Shown in pieces: positions 24,601 to 33,854 of a DNA stretch of 64,000 nt; the first letter of the stretch is position 1; the number at the start of each line of letters is the position of its first letter. Under the pieces are notes generated by a model that saw nothing but the letters and a program-made list of their open reading frames with translations, searched no databases and had not been told where the DNA came from. The stretch comes from Bolinopsis microptera (Eukaryota > Ctenophora > Tentaculata > Lobata > Bolinopsidae), in the NCBI RefSeq assembly GCF_026151205.1, contig NC_087079.1, positions 124,001-188,000 of the forward strand. The letters run 5' to 3'. The translations under genes were made by a program, and so were the position numbers.

Positions 24601-27600
24601 ACTCTGGAGTGCCTCAAGGAAGTATATTAGGACCAATTCTATTCAGCATTTTTATCAATGACCTGCCTAATGCATGCCTATATTCTAAACCTTATCTATT
24701 TGCTGATGACGGTGCATTATATTTTGACAATATATCTAGAGGAAACTATGGTAACATCAAACAAGAGTTGAAATTAGTTATCAGATGGCTTCAGGCTAAT
24801 AAACTATCCCTGAATAATGAAAAAACAAAACTAATGATCCTTGACTCTAAGCCTAACCTTGATGCCATCCTTGTTGAATTTGTGATGACCTTACTTTGAT
24901 AATCTGTGAAACTAAATCCCATAAGTACCTTGGACTTATAGTTGACAGCAGATTGACATTTAATGAACATATTGATTACATTAAGAAAAAGATATCCAAA
25001 AGAATTGGTGCTATGTATAGATCAAAAAAACTTCTCCCTCTTAAGTTCAGGAAGATGTTTGCTAATGCACTTATGTTGCCACATTTTGACTACTTAGACA
25101 CCATCTGGTCAAGAACATATAAAAAACGACTAGGAGAGTTAGATATCATGTACAAAAAGGTTGCTAAAATAGCCCTAGATGTAAACATCAGAGAGAGGTC
25201 GGTTAATGTATACAAAAATATGGGATGGCTTCCTCTCCATTTGAGACGACAGGTTCATCTTAGCTCATATATGTACCGTATAATCAATGAAACATGTCCA
25301 AAGCATTTTATCAGGAAATTCTCGTATATTTCTGGTGGATCACGTGAGGCAGAAAACTGCAATCTTTATACTCCTAAATCAAGATCTCACAAGGAGTTTA
25401 ACTATCTAGGAACTAAGGCCTGGAACATATTACCAAAGTCCCTTAGAGAGTGTGACGACGTTAAGAAATTTTCTAAGTTATACAAAGAAACTCTTATGAA
25501 TATGGTGCTAACTGATGAGAATTACCAAGGGGATAACTCTTACGATAAATTCATGATCCCACCCAACACTAGCCAATGTATCTAGGCAGTTATGTTATTT
25601 CAGTTAAGTTATCTCAGTACATAAGTGAATCCAATCCAGCCCCTGCAATCAAAGTATTTCCATGCCTATTAAGCTATTACAGGAAATTAGGAACATCAGT
25701 GGAAAGGTGCACTGTCAATCATTATTGCTCCATACCTCCAGTCCTCCTGTTATGTGCAATTCTCACTGCTATGTATGCTCCTCATTTGTATCAATTATAT
25801 TGATGCTACATTGTTATAGAATATGAAATAATTTTCAACCGGTTTAATTTATTAACTTAGTGTAAATAGCAAGTTTGACAAAGGGATTACGTTTATTTTA
25901 CGCGGAGTTCGTTTAAGTTTAGTATTGTAAATAGTTAATTTGACGAAGGGAATACGTCTATTTTACCCTGAGTTATGTTTTAGTTCAATCTTGACACAAT
26001 TTTGAAATCATAATTTAATTATTTTATATATTATATGTATTGTCCATAACTAGGGTGGCCTGCTAACAGAACCATGATCTGCCTTGATTCATCCTTCAGC
26101 ACAGAGAAAAGCTCCTTTTTTTATACATTATGATTACAGAGGATCTGATATTTAGATATATATTGCTGTGCTGTAAAAATTGACTTTATTTATTTATTTA
26201 TTTATTTAGGGTGGCGCCAAATCGTCGTTTAAATGTGGGACAACTTTGAAAAATTTAACTGCAGTACTAGCAAAACGTTTCGATCTAGAAACACACTTTT
26301 TAAAAGATTTTACCAGTTTATCCTCTAAAATCACCTAATTTGTCCAATTTTACGTTTCTACTCTAAGAGGGGGAGGGGCGTTAACAGGGAGGCGCTTTTT
26401 CAGCGGGGGGCGCCAAAATGCAACGTTACTGCACTGGTTTTGACTGAATTTTTCTTGAATGATCGTCTATAAATATCACTGAGGATGGCACAAGACACGT
26501 TTGAGGTACTGGAAGTCAATACCTCAGTGCAGTGTGCGGTGTGTGTTCGATAAATAAAGTTCAACTTACTTAATCCCCTGAGTGGTCGACGGCAATGCAG
26601 CTTCAGCGACTTGTACAGTATCATGATTTGCATCGTATTTAATGCTCACTCCTTGAGCTGTTGAAGGGTCGAACAGAAATCCCTCAACTTTAGATCCGGA
26701 TCGCATAAATCCCGCAAACTTCATACTGGGCCTAAAAGAGGAAATAGCTGTGATACAGTGCAATTATTATGTTTACTAGTCTATAATCTGTTACATCAAA
26801 AAAAGGGGGGAAAAATCAAATGAATTTAAGACATCAGTTGATAGAACAGAATCTAAATTTGTAATAATTTACTCACGAGATATCGATAGGAGAAGAGCCA
26901 ATGTTATCATTTTTGCCCCAGTAAACATTGTTACGAGTGACCCTTATCATCTTTTCATACGACAGGGAGGCGTAGAAGAGGAGACCATCTTCTTCGTGGT
27001 GTGGTGTATCCAGTGTTAACATTCCTGGAGGAGAATATACATGATTTAAATTTAATTTGTTTTCAACAAAATGAACTACAGTGTTTTTAGAATCTTGATA
27101 TTATCCTTTTAAAAGTAATGTCAACTCACTGTCATAATACAAAGTAACACTTGTGCCACGTCGACAGTAGTCACATCTATGCAGTAAACGCTTGACTATT
27201 GTTGCAGGCAGGCTCATCAAATAGAATAGATGAGTTTTTACTGCCACATTCGAAACAAATCTATTTCATTTATGTCTGTACCCGAATGCCTACCTGTTAA
27301 GATATCCCAATGTCTGTACCGGTTGGTACTGTGGTATGTTACCACCTCCTCTCCGCATATCACAGGATCCACCGTCACTGTGTCCTCCTCATTGAACTTG
27401 CGTCTCCACATGATGGCACCAGTTTTTGGGTGCAGTGCTGCAAGGATGTTCTTCTTGGTAATCACTACAATAGCACGGGAGTCTGCAATGCGGTGCTCCA
27501 CTGCTCCCACATATCGCTGGTGCCTGAATAGAGTTGAATTTTAGATATGTACTATACAATCTAGATCCAGATACTTTCAGTGACTTAAATTATTTCTCGA

Positions 27601-27732
27601 CAGTAGAACATTCAGGATTTTAAAATAGAAAAATTAATTAACTAACCAGTCATAGAGCCCAATCTGATCCTCGTAGATAGATTGTACAACGGCTATTAGG
27701 ACCAGAACTAGAAGGACAGTCCTTTTGAACAT
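3653..27732 (-). CDS. EMC1: ER membrane protein complex subunit 1 (EMC1), 20 exons, complete
   Basis: Exons in transcript order: 27732-27647, 27523-27294, 27024-26877, 26731-26570, 17433-17330, 17232-17105, 10828-10651, 10513-10403, 10191-10070, 9884-9730, 9532-9421, 9290-9204, 9022-8954, 8706-8601, 8127-8038, 7819-7630, 6982-6852, 6626-6469, 6311-6219, 3796-3653. All junctions are GT-AG and in phase; the sum is 2604 nt (867 aa). The start gives a signal peptide ([18 protein letters not shown]) and then [10 protein letters not shown], as in EMC1. [16 protein letters not shown] is a propeller repeat, and [17 protein letters not shown] and [14 protein letters not shown] belong to the conserved C-terminal domain. 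The last exon supplies a membrane segment (about 836-852) and a basic end (NKKWK). EMC1 is the large lumenal subunit of the complex that inserts tail-anchored and multipass proteins into the ER. Human EMC1 is about 990 aa, so a small exon could be missing, but none is needed for frame. Introns 4 (9.1 kb), 6 (6.3 kb) and 19 (2.4 kb) are enlarged by transposons or nested genes. Confidence 0.93.
4410..5134 (+). CDS. Secreted protein of unknown family (5' exons), nested in EMC1 intron 19
   Basis: Exon 1 (4410-4488) starts [19 protein letters not shown], a clear signal peptide, and ends at AATG/GTGAGC in phase 1. Exon 2 (4631-5134) follows a CATAAAG acceptor and runs 504 nt to ACAG/GTAAAA. The encoded part is about 194 aa and still open; the 3' end was not found with confidence. 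The mature part alternates hydrophobic and polar residues as in a beta-sandwich (for example [20 protein letters not shown], then paired Cys in [16 protein letters not shown]), and it has six Cys after the signal peptide. I do not recognise the family; a lectin-like or methyltransferase-FA-like sandwich is only a guess. The gene is antisense to EMC1. Confidence 0.55.
5135..6218. other. Rest of EMC1 intron 19; possible 3' exon of the nested gene
   Basis: An open stretch around 5416-5520 between an AAG acceptor-like site and a CAG/GTTAGC donor could belong to the nested secreted-protein gene, but phase and content are inconclusive. Otherwise I see nothing. Confidence 0.3.
7851..7866 (+). repeat. 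G16 homopolymer in EMC1 intron 15
   Basis: Sixteen consecutive G, preceded by another G6 run (7843-7848), lie 32 bp upstream of exon 16 on the EMC1 strand, where they read as a C tract close to the 3' splice site. Confidence 0.9.
10174..10273 (-). repeat. Duplicated 3' splice site of EMC1 exon 9
   Basis: About 38 bp at 10174-10211 is repeated nearly exactly at 10236-10273, offset by about 62 bp. On the EMC1 (minus) strand the repeat contains the acceptor ACTATCCCAG and the first 21 or so bases of exon 9. The upstream copy is thus a second full acceptor. If used, it reads [10 protein letters not shown] and then TAA. Confidence 0.85.
10829..13302. other. EMC1 intron 6, 5' half of the host intron before the nested receptor
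   Basis: I found no exon of either strand. The ORF at 12530-12757 has no family signature and weak codon structure. The promoter of the nested receptor gene should lie in the right part of this stretch. Confidence 0.45.
13303..16712 (+). CDS. SRCR / Cys-rich single-pass receptor with tyrosine-rich tail, nested in EMC1 intron 6
   Basis: Exons 13303-13440, 13623-13812, 14718-14925, 15090-15293, 15430-15593, 15771-15893, 16065-16194 and 16373-16712 have matching phases and total 1497 nt (498 aa). A signal peptide ([16 protein letters not shown]) is followed by a scavenger-receptor Cys-rich domain: [20 protein letters not shown], then DDITCED and [12 protein letters not shown] across the exon 2/3 border. 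Next come four Cys-rich modules of the GCC2/GCC3 (ephrin-receptor-like) type, with patterns such as CPQNTVSE and [11 protein letters not shown] 21-residue membrane helix (about 366-386) and an RNRRR stop-transfer lead to a 112-residue cytoplasmic tail. The tail has YEEP, YERP, YDDP and YVEP (YxxP, Crk-type SH2 sites) and ends in YDNI (a pYxN Grb2-type site). I infer a cell-surface signalling receptor, ligand unknown. An upstream in-frame ATG at 13237 exists, but 13303 gives the clean signal peptide. Confidence 0.85.
13896..14723 (+). repeat. About 26 x 32-bp minisatellite made of splice acceptors
   Basis: Two alternating 32-bp forms (..AATAACCCTCTCTCCCCAGAT.. and ..AATAACCCTTCAACCCCAGAT..) repeat from intron 2 of the nested receptor up to and into exon 3. 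The last unit is the real acceptor (CTCTCCCCAG at 14708-14717) plus the first five exon bases ATTTG. Each unit therefore carries a polypyrimidine-AG/ATYTG junction. Confidence 0.95.
15905..15959 (+). repeat. 5 x 11-bp tandem repeat just after a splice donor
   Basis: Unit TAACACCTTAG starts 11 bp downstream of the exon 6 donor of the nested receptor. Confidence 0.85.
16886..16891 (+). terminator. Poly(A) signal of the nested receptor
   Basis: AATAAA lies 174 bp after the TGA at 16710-16712, before EMC1 exon 6 begins on the other strand. Confidence 0.6.
17871..19281 (+). repeat. 171-bp satellite, 8 full units plus a partial, with a 3-unit higher-order repeat
   Basis: The start GCCGGATTCTTGAATAACGG recurs at 17871, 18042, 18213, 18384, 18555, 18726, 18897, 19068 and 19239, always 171 bp apart. 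Diagnostic bases (TTTTATTG with ATACAGTC; TTGTATTAA with ATACGGTC; TTGTATTGA with ATACGGTC) cycle every three units, so the copies were last amplified as 513-bp blocks. The first unit is the most divergent and the last is cut short. The array lies in EMC1 intron 4. Confidence 0.97.
19515..19955 (+). repeat. Imperfect ~320-bp direct duplication, second copy split by nested transposons
   Basis: The block at about 19515-19720 (CTGTATATCCGG .. TTTCAGCTTTCC .. CACTGTTTTCACTGAATTTTT) recurs at about 19838-19955 and resumes at 26437-26515, after the MITE/LINE insertion. The order of the pieces shows that the duplication is older than the insertions. Confidence 0.75.
19956..20008 (+). mobile_element. 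hAT-type MITE copy 1, left piece
   Basis: It starts CAGTGGCGTAGTG, preceded by the 8-bp GTTTTAAC. It matches, reversed, the right end of the intact MITE at 22069-22358 (GTGCGG..GGCGCC), and is cut at about 20008 by LINE A. The other piece is at 26206-26436. Confidence 0.85.
20232..22415 (+). pseudogene. LINE A ORF1: AlkB-like dioxygenase + SGNH hydrolase (broken)
   Basis: The N-terminal 230 residues are low in structure, with short coiled-coil-like stretches and a Cys pair (NCNNC). Residues about 235-395 form an AlkB-type 2OG/Fe(II) domain: metal ligands His313-x-Asp315 (AHSDSE) and His371 (FQHEI), and the family-specific R-x-N/S-x-T-x-R motif as RISITPR (Arg383 to Arg389). An SGNH-hydrolase follows (VLFISSSMF as block I, MTGTN as block III); a frameshift at about 21735 breaks it right after GTN, and it continues in another frame to DNCHLN (D-x-x-H). 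A 290-bp MITE (22069-22358) then interrupts the last residues, after which the frame resumes as RLAKFLKYW. The domain order equals that of LINEs B and C. Confidence 0.85.
22069..22358 (+). mobile_element. hAT-type MITE copy 2, intact, inside LINE A ORF1
   Basis: Terminal inverted repeats CAGTGGCGTAAC / GTTACGCCACTG are flanked by perfect 8-bp duplications ATTCGACT (22061-22068 and 22359-22366). The inside is rich in GGCGCCCCCC blocks. It has no coding capacity. The 8-bp duplications and CAG ends point to a hAT transposase acting in trans. Confidence 0.95.
22566..25585 (+). pseudogene. LINE A ORF2: APE endonuclease + reverse transcriptase (broken)
   Basis: The endonuclease domain opens with [10 protein letters not shown] and has LNETNL and WLGDVNVD blocks. 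The reverse transcriptase has [37 protein letters not shown] and FADD (24699-24710). A TAA at 24345-24347 replaces a sense codon between QYGFR and DHSTTYL, and a frameshift near 24890-24900 separates the thumb from [13 protein letters not shown]. About 1,000 residues would be encoded if it were intact. The product would nick DNA and reverse-transcribe the element. Confidence 0.92.
26206..26436 (+). mobile_element. hAT-type MITE copy 1, right piece
   Basis: It resumes with GGTGGCGCCAAATCGTCG, the continuation of the left piece, and ends GTTACTGCACTG, followed by GTTTTGAC (26437-26444). That matches the left flank GTTTTAAC with one mismatch, so the two pieces are one old MITE split by LINE A. 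Confidence 0.88.
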
Positions 27733-28369
27733 CCTAAGAAAAGCTCGAGATAAATAATAAATCTGAGTGAGAGGTTAAATCCTATATTTTCTGTTTAAAT
27801 GATTTAAAGCAAAAGACTGACATTAAAAAACTCTGGCTAAAATTATTAACTAATGCTAAAAATATGTTTCATCAATGTGTTGTCTAAAAAAAATCAGAGA
27901 AGGATTGTGACTATTTGTTCTAGCAACACTTTTTTAAATATACATTAGCTTTTATGAAAAACATCTTGAAAAATCTACAGGATGAAGAAAGGTGACCAGT
28001 AACTCTGTTCATGTTGGTCTTGTAAAATTACTCATGTAATAAATATTGCCTTGACATGATTAATTTGAGTAGGCCAGGACTTCAATCTTACTATATTATT
28101 TTTGGATTCGCCCTGCAAAAAATGTAACTGAGAGCCACTCTCCCGGCCCTGGCAAGCCATAGATCTTTCTGGTTAATGATTTTGTTGTACAATCAACATC
28201 TAAAGGGACTGGTCAAAAACCCCAATTAAAGGGAAGCTCAAAAAGGTCTACTTAAAAGTCAGTGACATGGAACAAATTATAACGTTCAAGAATATAAATC
28301 TACTAATTGTGGGTATATTAAAGTATATTAAAATGTAGGTTTTTTTTCCGATTTTGACCCGGGGATATA
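27733..28369. other. Upstream region of EMC1
   Basis: AT-rich, no ORF of note. It should contain the EMC1 promoter on the minus strand; no TATA box or other motif stands out clearly. Confidence 0.4.
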
Positions 28370-29355
28370 CAGGGTGGGCCAAAAGTCAGAGGGCATACGT
28401 TGGCCTTAATAGCTCCGCCGTGTTTTATATTTGAGAGCTGTTGCTTTGCAGATGGCATACTGTACTTACTGGTTCGAGGATTCTGTCGTCAAAATTTGAA
28501 AATTCGAATATTTTAGACCACGCCCATTCAATATTAAAACACCTACCTTACTCGGGAATATAATGACTGGGATAAAATGGTGGGTTTTGGAAAATTCCGC
28601 CATATTTTTCCCGGTCATTAATTTTCCCAGTCATAAATTAACCCGCTATAATGTTCCCGAGTAATGTAAACTAATAGTAATACATTTTGATGCTTGGTGG
28701 GCTTTGGAAAATTCCGCCATATTTTTCCCGTCATTAATTTTCCCAGTCATAAATTAACCCGCTATAATATTCCCGAGTAAGGTATAGGCCATATTGTTTT
28801 CTCTGAACATGCTGAACGCCTAATTTTTTCAGAGACAGTAGATTATTAAATGTTGCTTATGATCTGAAAACATGAGGCAAAACGGATTAGAAATGACGAA
28901 GTTATCAAGCATTTTCGGCATTGTGACACGACACCGTGACACAACACCTTAATTCGGCACCCTTAACAATTCCCATAACATTTTACGGGTGGTTAATTGG
29001 GTCACCTAATCACGTGATTAGGTAAACCAATCACCTGATCACACGTCATGAATAAACTTGTTATGCTTCATATCTCAGTCATCTGAGAAGCTACAATTCT
29101 TTTTCCAGGACAAACGTATTTCGAATGGCCAAACACAATTCATTAAAATTTAGCTTGATCCGACTATTCAAACTATCAAATAAATGCAAAAATGAACCTT
29201 CATTTGAAAAAAAAAATGAACTCGAATATTTTTCGATTTGACAAATTCCTCGAACCAGTGGTGGTAAGTCATACCAGAAAGAATTGTTTCAAATGGGCAC
29301 TCAGTGACTGAGCTATTAAGGCCAACATATGTCCACTGACTTTTGGCCCACCCTG
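28370..29355 (+). mobile_element. Mariner-like non-autonomous element, 986 bp
   Basis: Terminal inverted repeats of about 50 bp (CAGGGTGGGCCAAAAGTCAG... and its complement) are flanked by TA on both sides (28368-28369, 29356-29357). There is no transposase ORF. It holds an internal direct repeat of about 100 bp (about 28570-28670 and 28695-28790, each with CCGCCATATTTTTCCC). A 160-bp end fragment of the same family lies at 58795-58954. Confidence 0.9.
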
Positions 29356-29684
29356 TACTTTAACATGGTTGCCCATATTAATTAAGCGAACTAAGGTGGT
29401 CTCAACAAGTATGAGACAAGAAATCAAATTTATAACAATGAAATGCTCATTTTGTGAATTAACTTTCTGTCTTTGACTGTTAATTGGGTTGTGAAAGGAT
29501 AGGCAACAAACGGTACAAGGAATTCGCGGGCCTGAAAGCTTTAGTACACACTAAAACGCTAGTCAAGATGAGTTTTTGGAGACAAGGCTCTTACTTGGAC
29601 CAGATAACAACTGTTGGGAAAGATAAATTGTTGTTTCTAAAGAATGGCAGTTTTGTTGTGACAGAAGGTCGACACTCAATTTTT

Positions 29685-30190
29685 CAGGAGGTGACCGGGA
29701 CATGATTTCAGGCCTGACCAGGACCGGGACCGGGATACAAAATGTGACTTGACCGGGACAAGGACCGGGACCGGGACTGAGATTTAGTGAGATTATCAAT
29801 TTACCGGGACCGGGACCGGGATGAAAAATGGTACTTGACCGGGACCAGGACCGGGATAGCTCAAAATTGCCAATCCCGGTACCGGGAATTCCAGTCAATT
29901 ACTGGTTAATTTGTGATCATAATTTATTACTCAAACTTGTTTAGCAATTTTAAACATTGTTTGGCTCAGAGGATGTTTAAAGATGAAATTCACAATGAAT
30001 GAAAGGAAAAACTTAGAATCACAGTGAATGAAATTATGTTAAAGATCCCGGTCAAAATCCCGGCAATTTTGAGTGATTGACCGGGACCGGGACCGGAATG
30101 AAAAATGTGACTTGACCGGGACCGGGATAGCTCAAAATTGCCAATCCCGGTACCGGGATTCCCGGAACCGGGAATCCCGGTCACCTCCTG
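29685..30190 (+). mobile_element. hAT-type MITE built of CCGGGA repeats
   Basis: Inverted ends CAGGAGGTGACCGGGA / TCCCGGTCACCTCCTG are flanked by perfect 8-bp duplications CAATTTTT (29677-29684 and 30191-30198). Most of the interior is interrupted (ACCGGG)n and its complement, so either strand can fold on itself. It has no genuine coding capacity; the ORFs read across it are products of the repeat. Confidence 0.93.
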
Positions 30191-30288
30191 CAATTTTTTT
30201 CATTCAAGGCTATAAAATGCAACTTGGAGGTGAAGGGCTGGTGGAATATTACATACATGTTACATGGCGAGATCTCCATCCAAAAGGA

Positions 30289-33200
30289 TTAGTCTGCGTC
30301 GACTGCGTCATTACTTTGTATTATACAACTTCGGCGGGTAACATTTCTCCATCCCTTTCGGTCTGCAGCTAATCTTCTCATACAATCAATCGTGAGTCCA
30401 TTACGATCCAATCTCTGCTCAGCATCCTCAATGAATACATCATTTAAGCTCTTCCTAGGCCTGCCTCTTGATCTCTTCCCATGCTTGGGTTTCCATTCAA
30501 GTAAATAGTTGGGCAACCGATCTTCAGGCATTCTACTGACATGTCCAAACCAACGCAGCCGTTTTGTTGTTATTATGTCAGCAAGGGCAGTTATTGATGC
30601 CCTTCTTAAAACATCCTCATTACTTACTCGATGGAACCACCTCACTCTCAGGATTCTTCTTAAGCAGTACTGATGAAAAGACTCCAATCTTCTTGTCTGC
30701 ACTTGAGTCGTGTTCCATATCTCACATCCATAGGTCAGAATGGTAAGAACAGCTGCGATGTAGATTCGCATTTTGTTGTTAATGCTTATGTTCTTATTCT
30801 TCCAAATGTTGTTGAGTTGGTTAAAAGCTCCGGTTGCTTTTCCAATCCTGACACTTATTTCTTTATCAATCTTGCCATCTGATGTAATTTTGGCACCCAA
30901 ATAAGTGAATTGAGTGACCTGCTTTGCAGAGTTTCCATCGACAGTTATATCTATGGTCCTATTCTCTGGGAGTGGGTGCTGCGATGTATCTTTCCCAATG
31001 ACCATGATCTCTGTTTTCTTTGCGTTCATCTTTAAACCCCCAAGTCCACAGTATTTCGCAATATTGTCCGTAGTTTCTTGCAGTCCTTCAACAGTGTCAT
31101 CCATTCCTGCGATGTCATCAGCATAGTCAAGATCAATGACACATTTTTCCGGTTGTCTGGAACTTTGTCTGTACTGAAGTGTAAAACCACGGGATATATT
31201 CTTAAACTTCTCTGCAAGTTCTAATCCCCAGTTAAGTACAAGATTAAAAATAGGGGGCCCTTGCACATCACCTTGTCCAGTCCCCGAATCGACATCAAAC
31301 CATCTTGTCAATTCTCCATTGACACGAACTGCACTTTCAGTTGCTCTAAAGAACGCTTTGAAAACATTGATATATTTTGTCGGAAGACCATAATGTTCAA
31401 AAGCTTTCCAAATAAAGTCACGATTGATTGAATCAAAAGCAGCTTTAAAATCAATAAAGTTTATGTACAAAGGGACGTTGAATTCTATACAATTGTGTAT
31501 TATACAATGAAGTGAGTACAGCTGATCTATACAAGAACGGTTTCTCCTGAAACCACACTGATTCTCTCTGAGTAATTTTTCAAGCCCATTACTCAGTCTT
31601 TTTAACAACACAATTTGGAATAACTTTGATATAGTTGAGCGTAAAGTTATACCTCTGTTATTGTTGCAATATGTGAGGTCCCCTTTCTTTGGGATGATGG
31701 TGATTATTCCTTTTCTCCAATCATTAGGAATATCCTCACTTTTCCACACAGTTTCAAAAAGATCCTTTAACCAAGGCAGAAGTCCAGGAGAACCGTACTT
31801 TAACTGCTCATTTGAAATTTCATCAATTCCAGCACTCTTGTAGTTCTTCAACTTCTTGATAGCTTCCTCAATTTCAAACAAGGACGGTGGTTCATCATCA
31901 TTACTAAGGTATTCAAAAGAAAGTAACTTTTCATCCTGATCCAATATAGAGAAATCCACCGCATTTGCTGCTGGCGTCAAGAGTTCTTCAAAATATTCGG
32001 CCCAGCGATGTGATTGAGCTTCGGGATCTGATATAAGCGTCCCATTCTTATCCCGCACTGCCGCAGATCTGTTTACCCTCTTGTTTGTTAGGGATTTTAT
32101 TTTCTGCCAAACATCTCTTTGTTGACCCTGCTTGGCAGCATCTTCTAATTCCTCAGCTATTCTAACAGCCCAAGCATTATCATCTCTTTTACAGTTCTGC
32201 CTAACAAGACCGTTAATCCGTGAGTACTTAGCACGGTTCTCAGCAGTACTGGGTTTCTTTTTAATCTCCCCTCGTTCTTTTAGGAGATTCTTAGTATCCC
32301 TTGAGAGATGTTCTGTTCTCTTTTTCCGGCCCCTTTCACCCAGAACTTCAAATGAAACATCAGTTATTATATCTCTTAAATTTTGCCACTGTTCTTCTAA
32401 AGGAGAGTTTTCATGCTCCTGATCGTTGTTATAGTACTCTTCAGCTATTCTGTTACTATATTCCTGGCTCTTAGATCTATCACGCAGGTGCTCTAAAGCA
32501 GGCTGTCTTACACGCTTCTTTCTTTTCTGAGGACACTTAAGTTTAATAGATACATATCCTCTAACCAGATAGTGAGTAGTATTTATATCTGCTCCTCTCA
32601 TGCTCCTGACATCAAGCAAAGAATGGCTCCATCTCGTCGAAATACACATATGGTCAATTTGAGTGACGGTGTTACCATTTGGGGATCTCCATGTTGTCTT
32701 GTGGATATCCTTGTGTTCAAAGAGTGTGCCTCCAATCGTCAGCTGGTGCATAGTACAGAAATCTAGCATCCGTTTTCCGTTATCATTTGATTCTGTGTGA
32801 TATGAGTGTTTTCCTATAACACCAGGGTGAGCATCAGTATCCCTTCTAACACAAGCATTAAAATCTCCTAAAACTATTTTTATATCATGAGCAGGTAGTC
32901 CCGATTGAACATCATTCAATTCCTTGTAGAAAGAGTCTTTTAAACTGATTTCTGCATCCTCAGTTGGAGCATACACAACTGTAACACTAATGTTGATGTG
33001 TTTGCTATGTAAACGGGCAGTCATAACCCGTCCTGATACAGGGGTGTATGATATGAGAGTATTCTTCATCTTTTTGGAAAGAACAACACCAACTCCTTCT
33101 CTCCGTACTCCATCGCTCCTGCCAGAATAAACCAAAACAGCACCATTGCTCAAAGTCTGAGTTCCTGATCCAGCCATATGTGTTTCAGTTACCCCAAGGA

Positions 33201-33617
33201 GCTCTAGTCCATAATCATCAACACCTTTTCCTAATTGATAATCTTACTGGAATTACTGACAAGAGAAGTAACATTCCATGTACTGATACAGAGAGGATTC
33301 TTTACAATATTTACAGGATTAGACATACTTGACTGTCTGTTTACAAATGACAAATCTGATGAAGGAATTCTGTATTTACAGTGTTTACGTCGGCTCTTAC
33401 GGGAGTTGCAAACAGACATCAAGCTACTAGGGTCCTTTCGGCTTTGCCTAGTTGCCGTCATCACTCCACCTGCGCCTCCACGTATAATACTATTGAATGA
33501 CACTGTAGACGTTTCTGTAGCGGTTTGATTTAAGGTGGATGGTTTGCCGGACCTTCGCACCCGATCCAGAGGCAGCACCGACATCAAGAAGTTAGCGCTC
33601 CGTCCAGACACCAGCAA
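30289..33617 (-). pseudogene. RTE-like LINE: APE endonuclease + reverse transcriptase, one frameshift
   Basis: The main frame (33177-30289, 962 codons) holds most of the endonuclease (VLGDFNACVRRD; a DHM block) and a full reverse transcriptase (NNRGITLRSTISKLF, FIDFKAAFDSINRDF, GTGQGDVQGPPIFN, LDYADDIAGMDD) with a long C-terminus ending near TIDCMRRLAADR. The endonuclease start (LCISTWNVTSLVS) lies in the frame 33617-33231. The two frames join as SKII / QLGKGVDDYG by a single lost base near 33233. No ORF1 precedes it, as in the RTE clade. Otherwise it is uninterrupted, so the lesion looks recent. Confidence 0.9.
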
Positions 33618-33854
33618 GCTGGTGGTTAGGTTCGATACGTTAAATTAAAGCATGAAGAGCTTCTGAAGCCCATAGGGAATCAAAATTAAACCGTAAGTGA
33701 TCATGTCAGAGACAAGATCACCAAGCAAATGCTCGATTACACAGGGCAACCAAGACTTGGACAAAATGGTGAACCGTGAGTGACACACAGATGACCCTGC
33801 CACAAGACAGCATCACCGAGCACCACCCAGCAATTGCATCCTCTCGCCACCAAT

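Larger units (their letters stand above)
20009..26205 (+). mobile_element. LINE A, 6.2 kb, degenerate, AlkB-SGNH ORF1 type
   Basis: The element is bounded by the two halves of a broken MITE. It ends in an (ATTT)n tail at 26186-26207, as expected for target-primed insertion. It has a 5' UTR of about 220 bp, ORF1 (20232-22415 including an insertion) and ORF2 (22566-25585). It carries a frameshift and a MITE insertion in ORF1, and one nonsense mutation and one frameshift in ORF2, so it is immobile. By domain content I place it with CR1/L2-like LINEs (Jockey superfamily). Confidence 0.88.

Noticed and set aside
29563..30193. Gly/Pro-rich minus-strand ORFs across the CCGGGA element
   Set aside because: Translation of a simple repeat in a MITE; no independent evidence.
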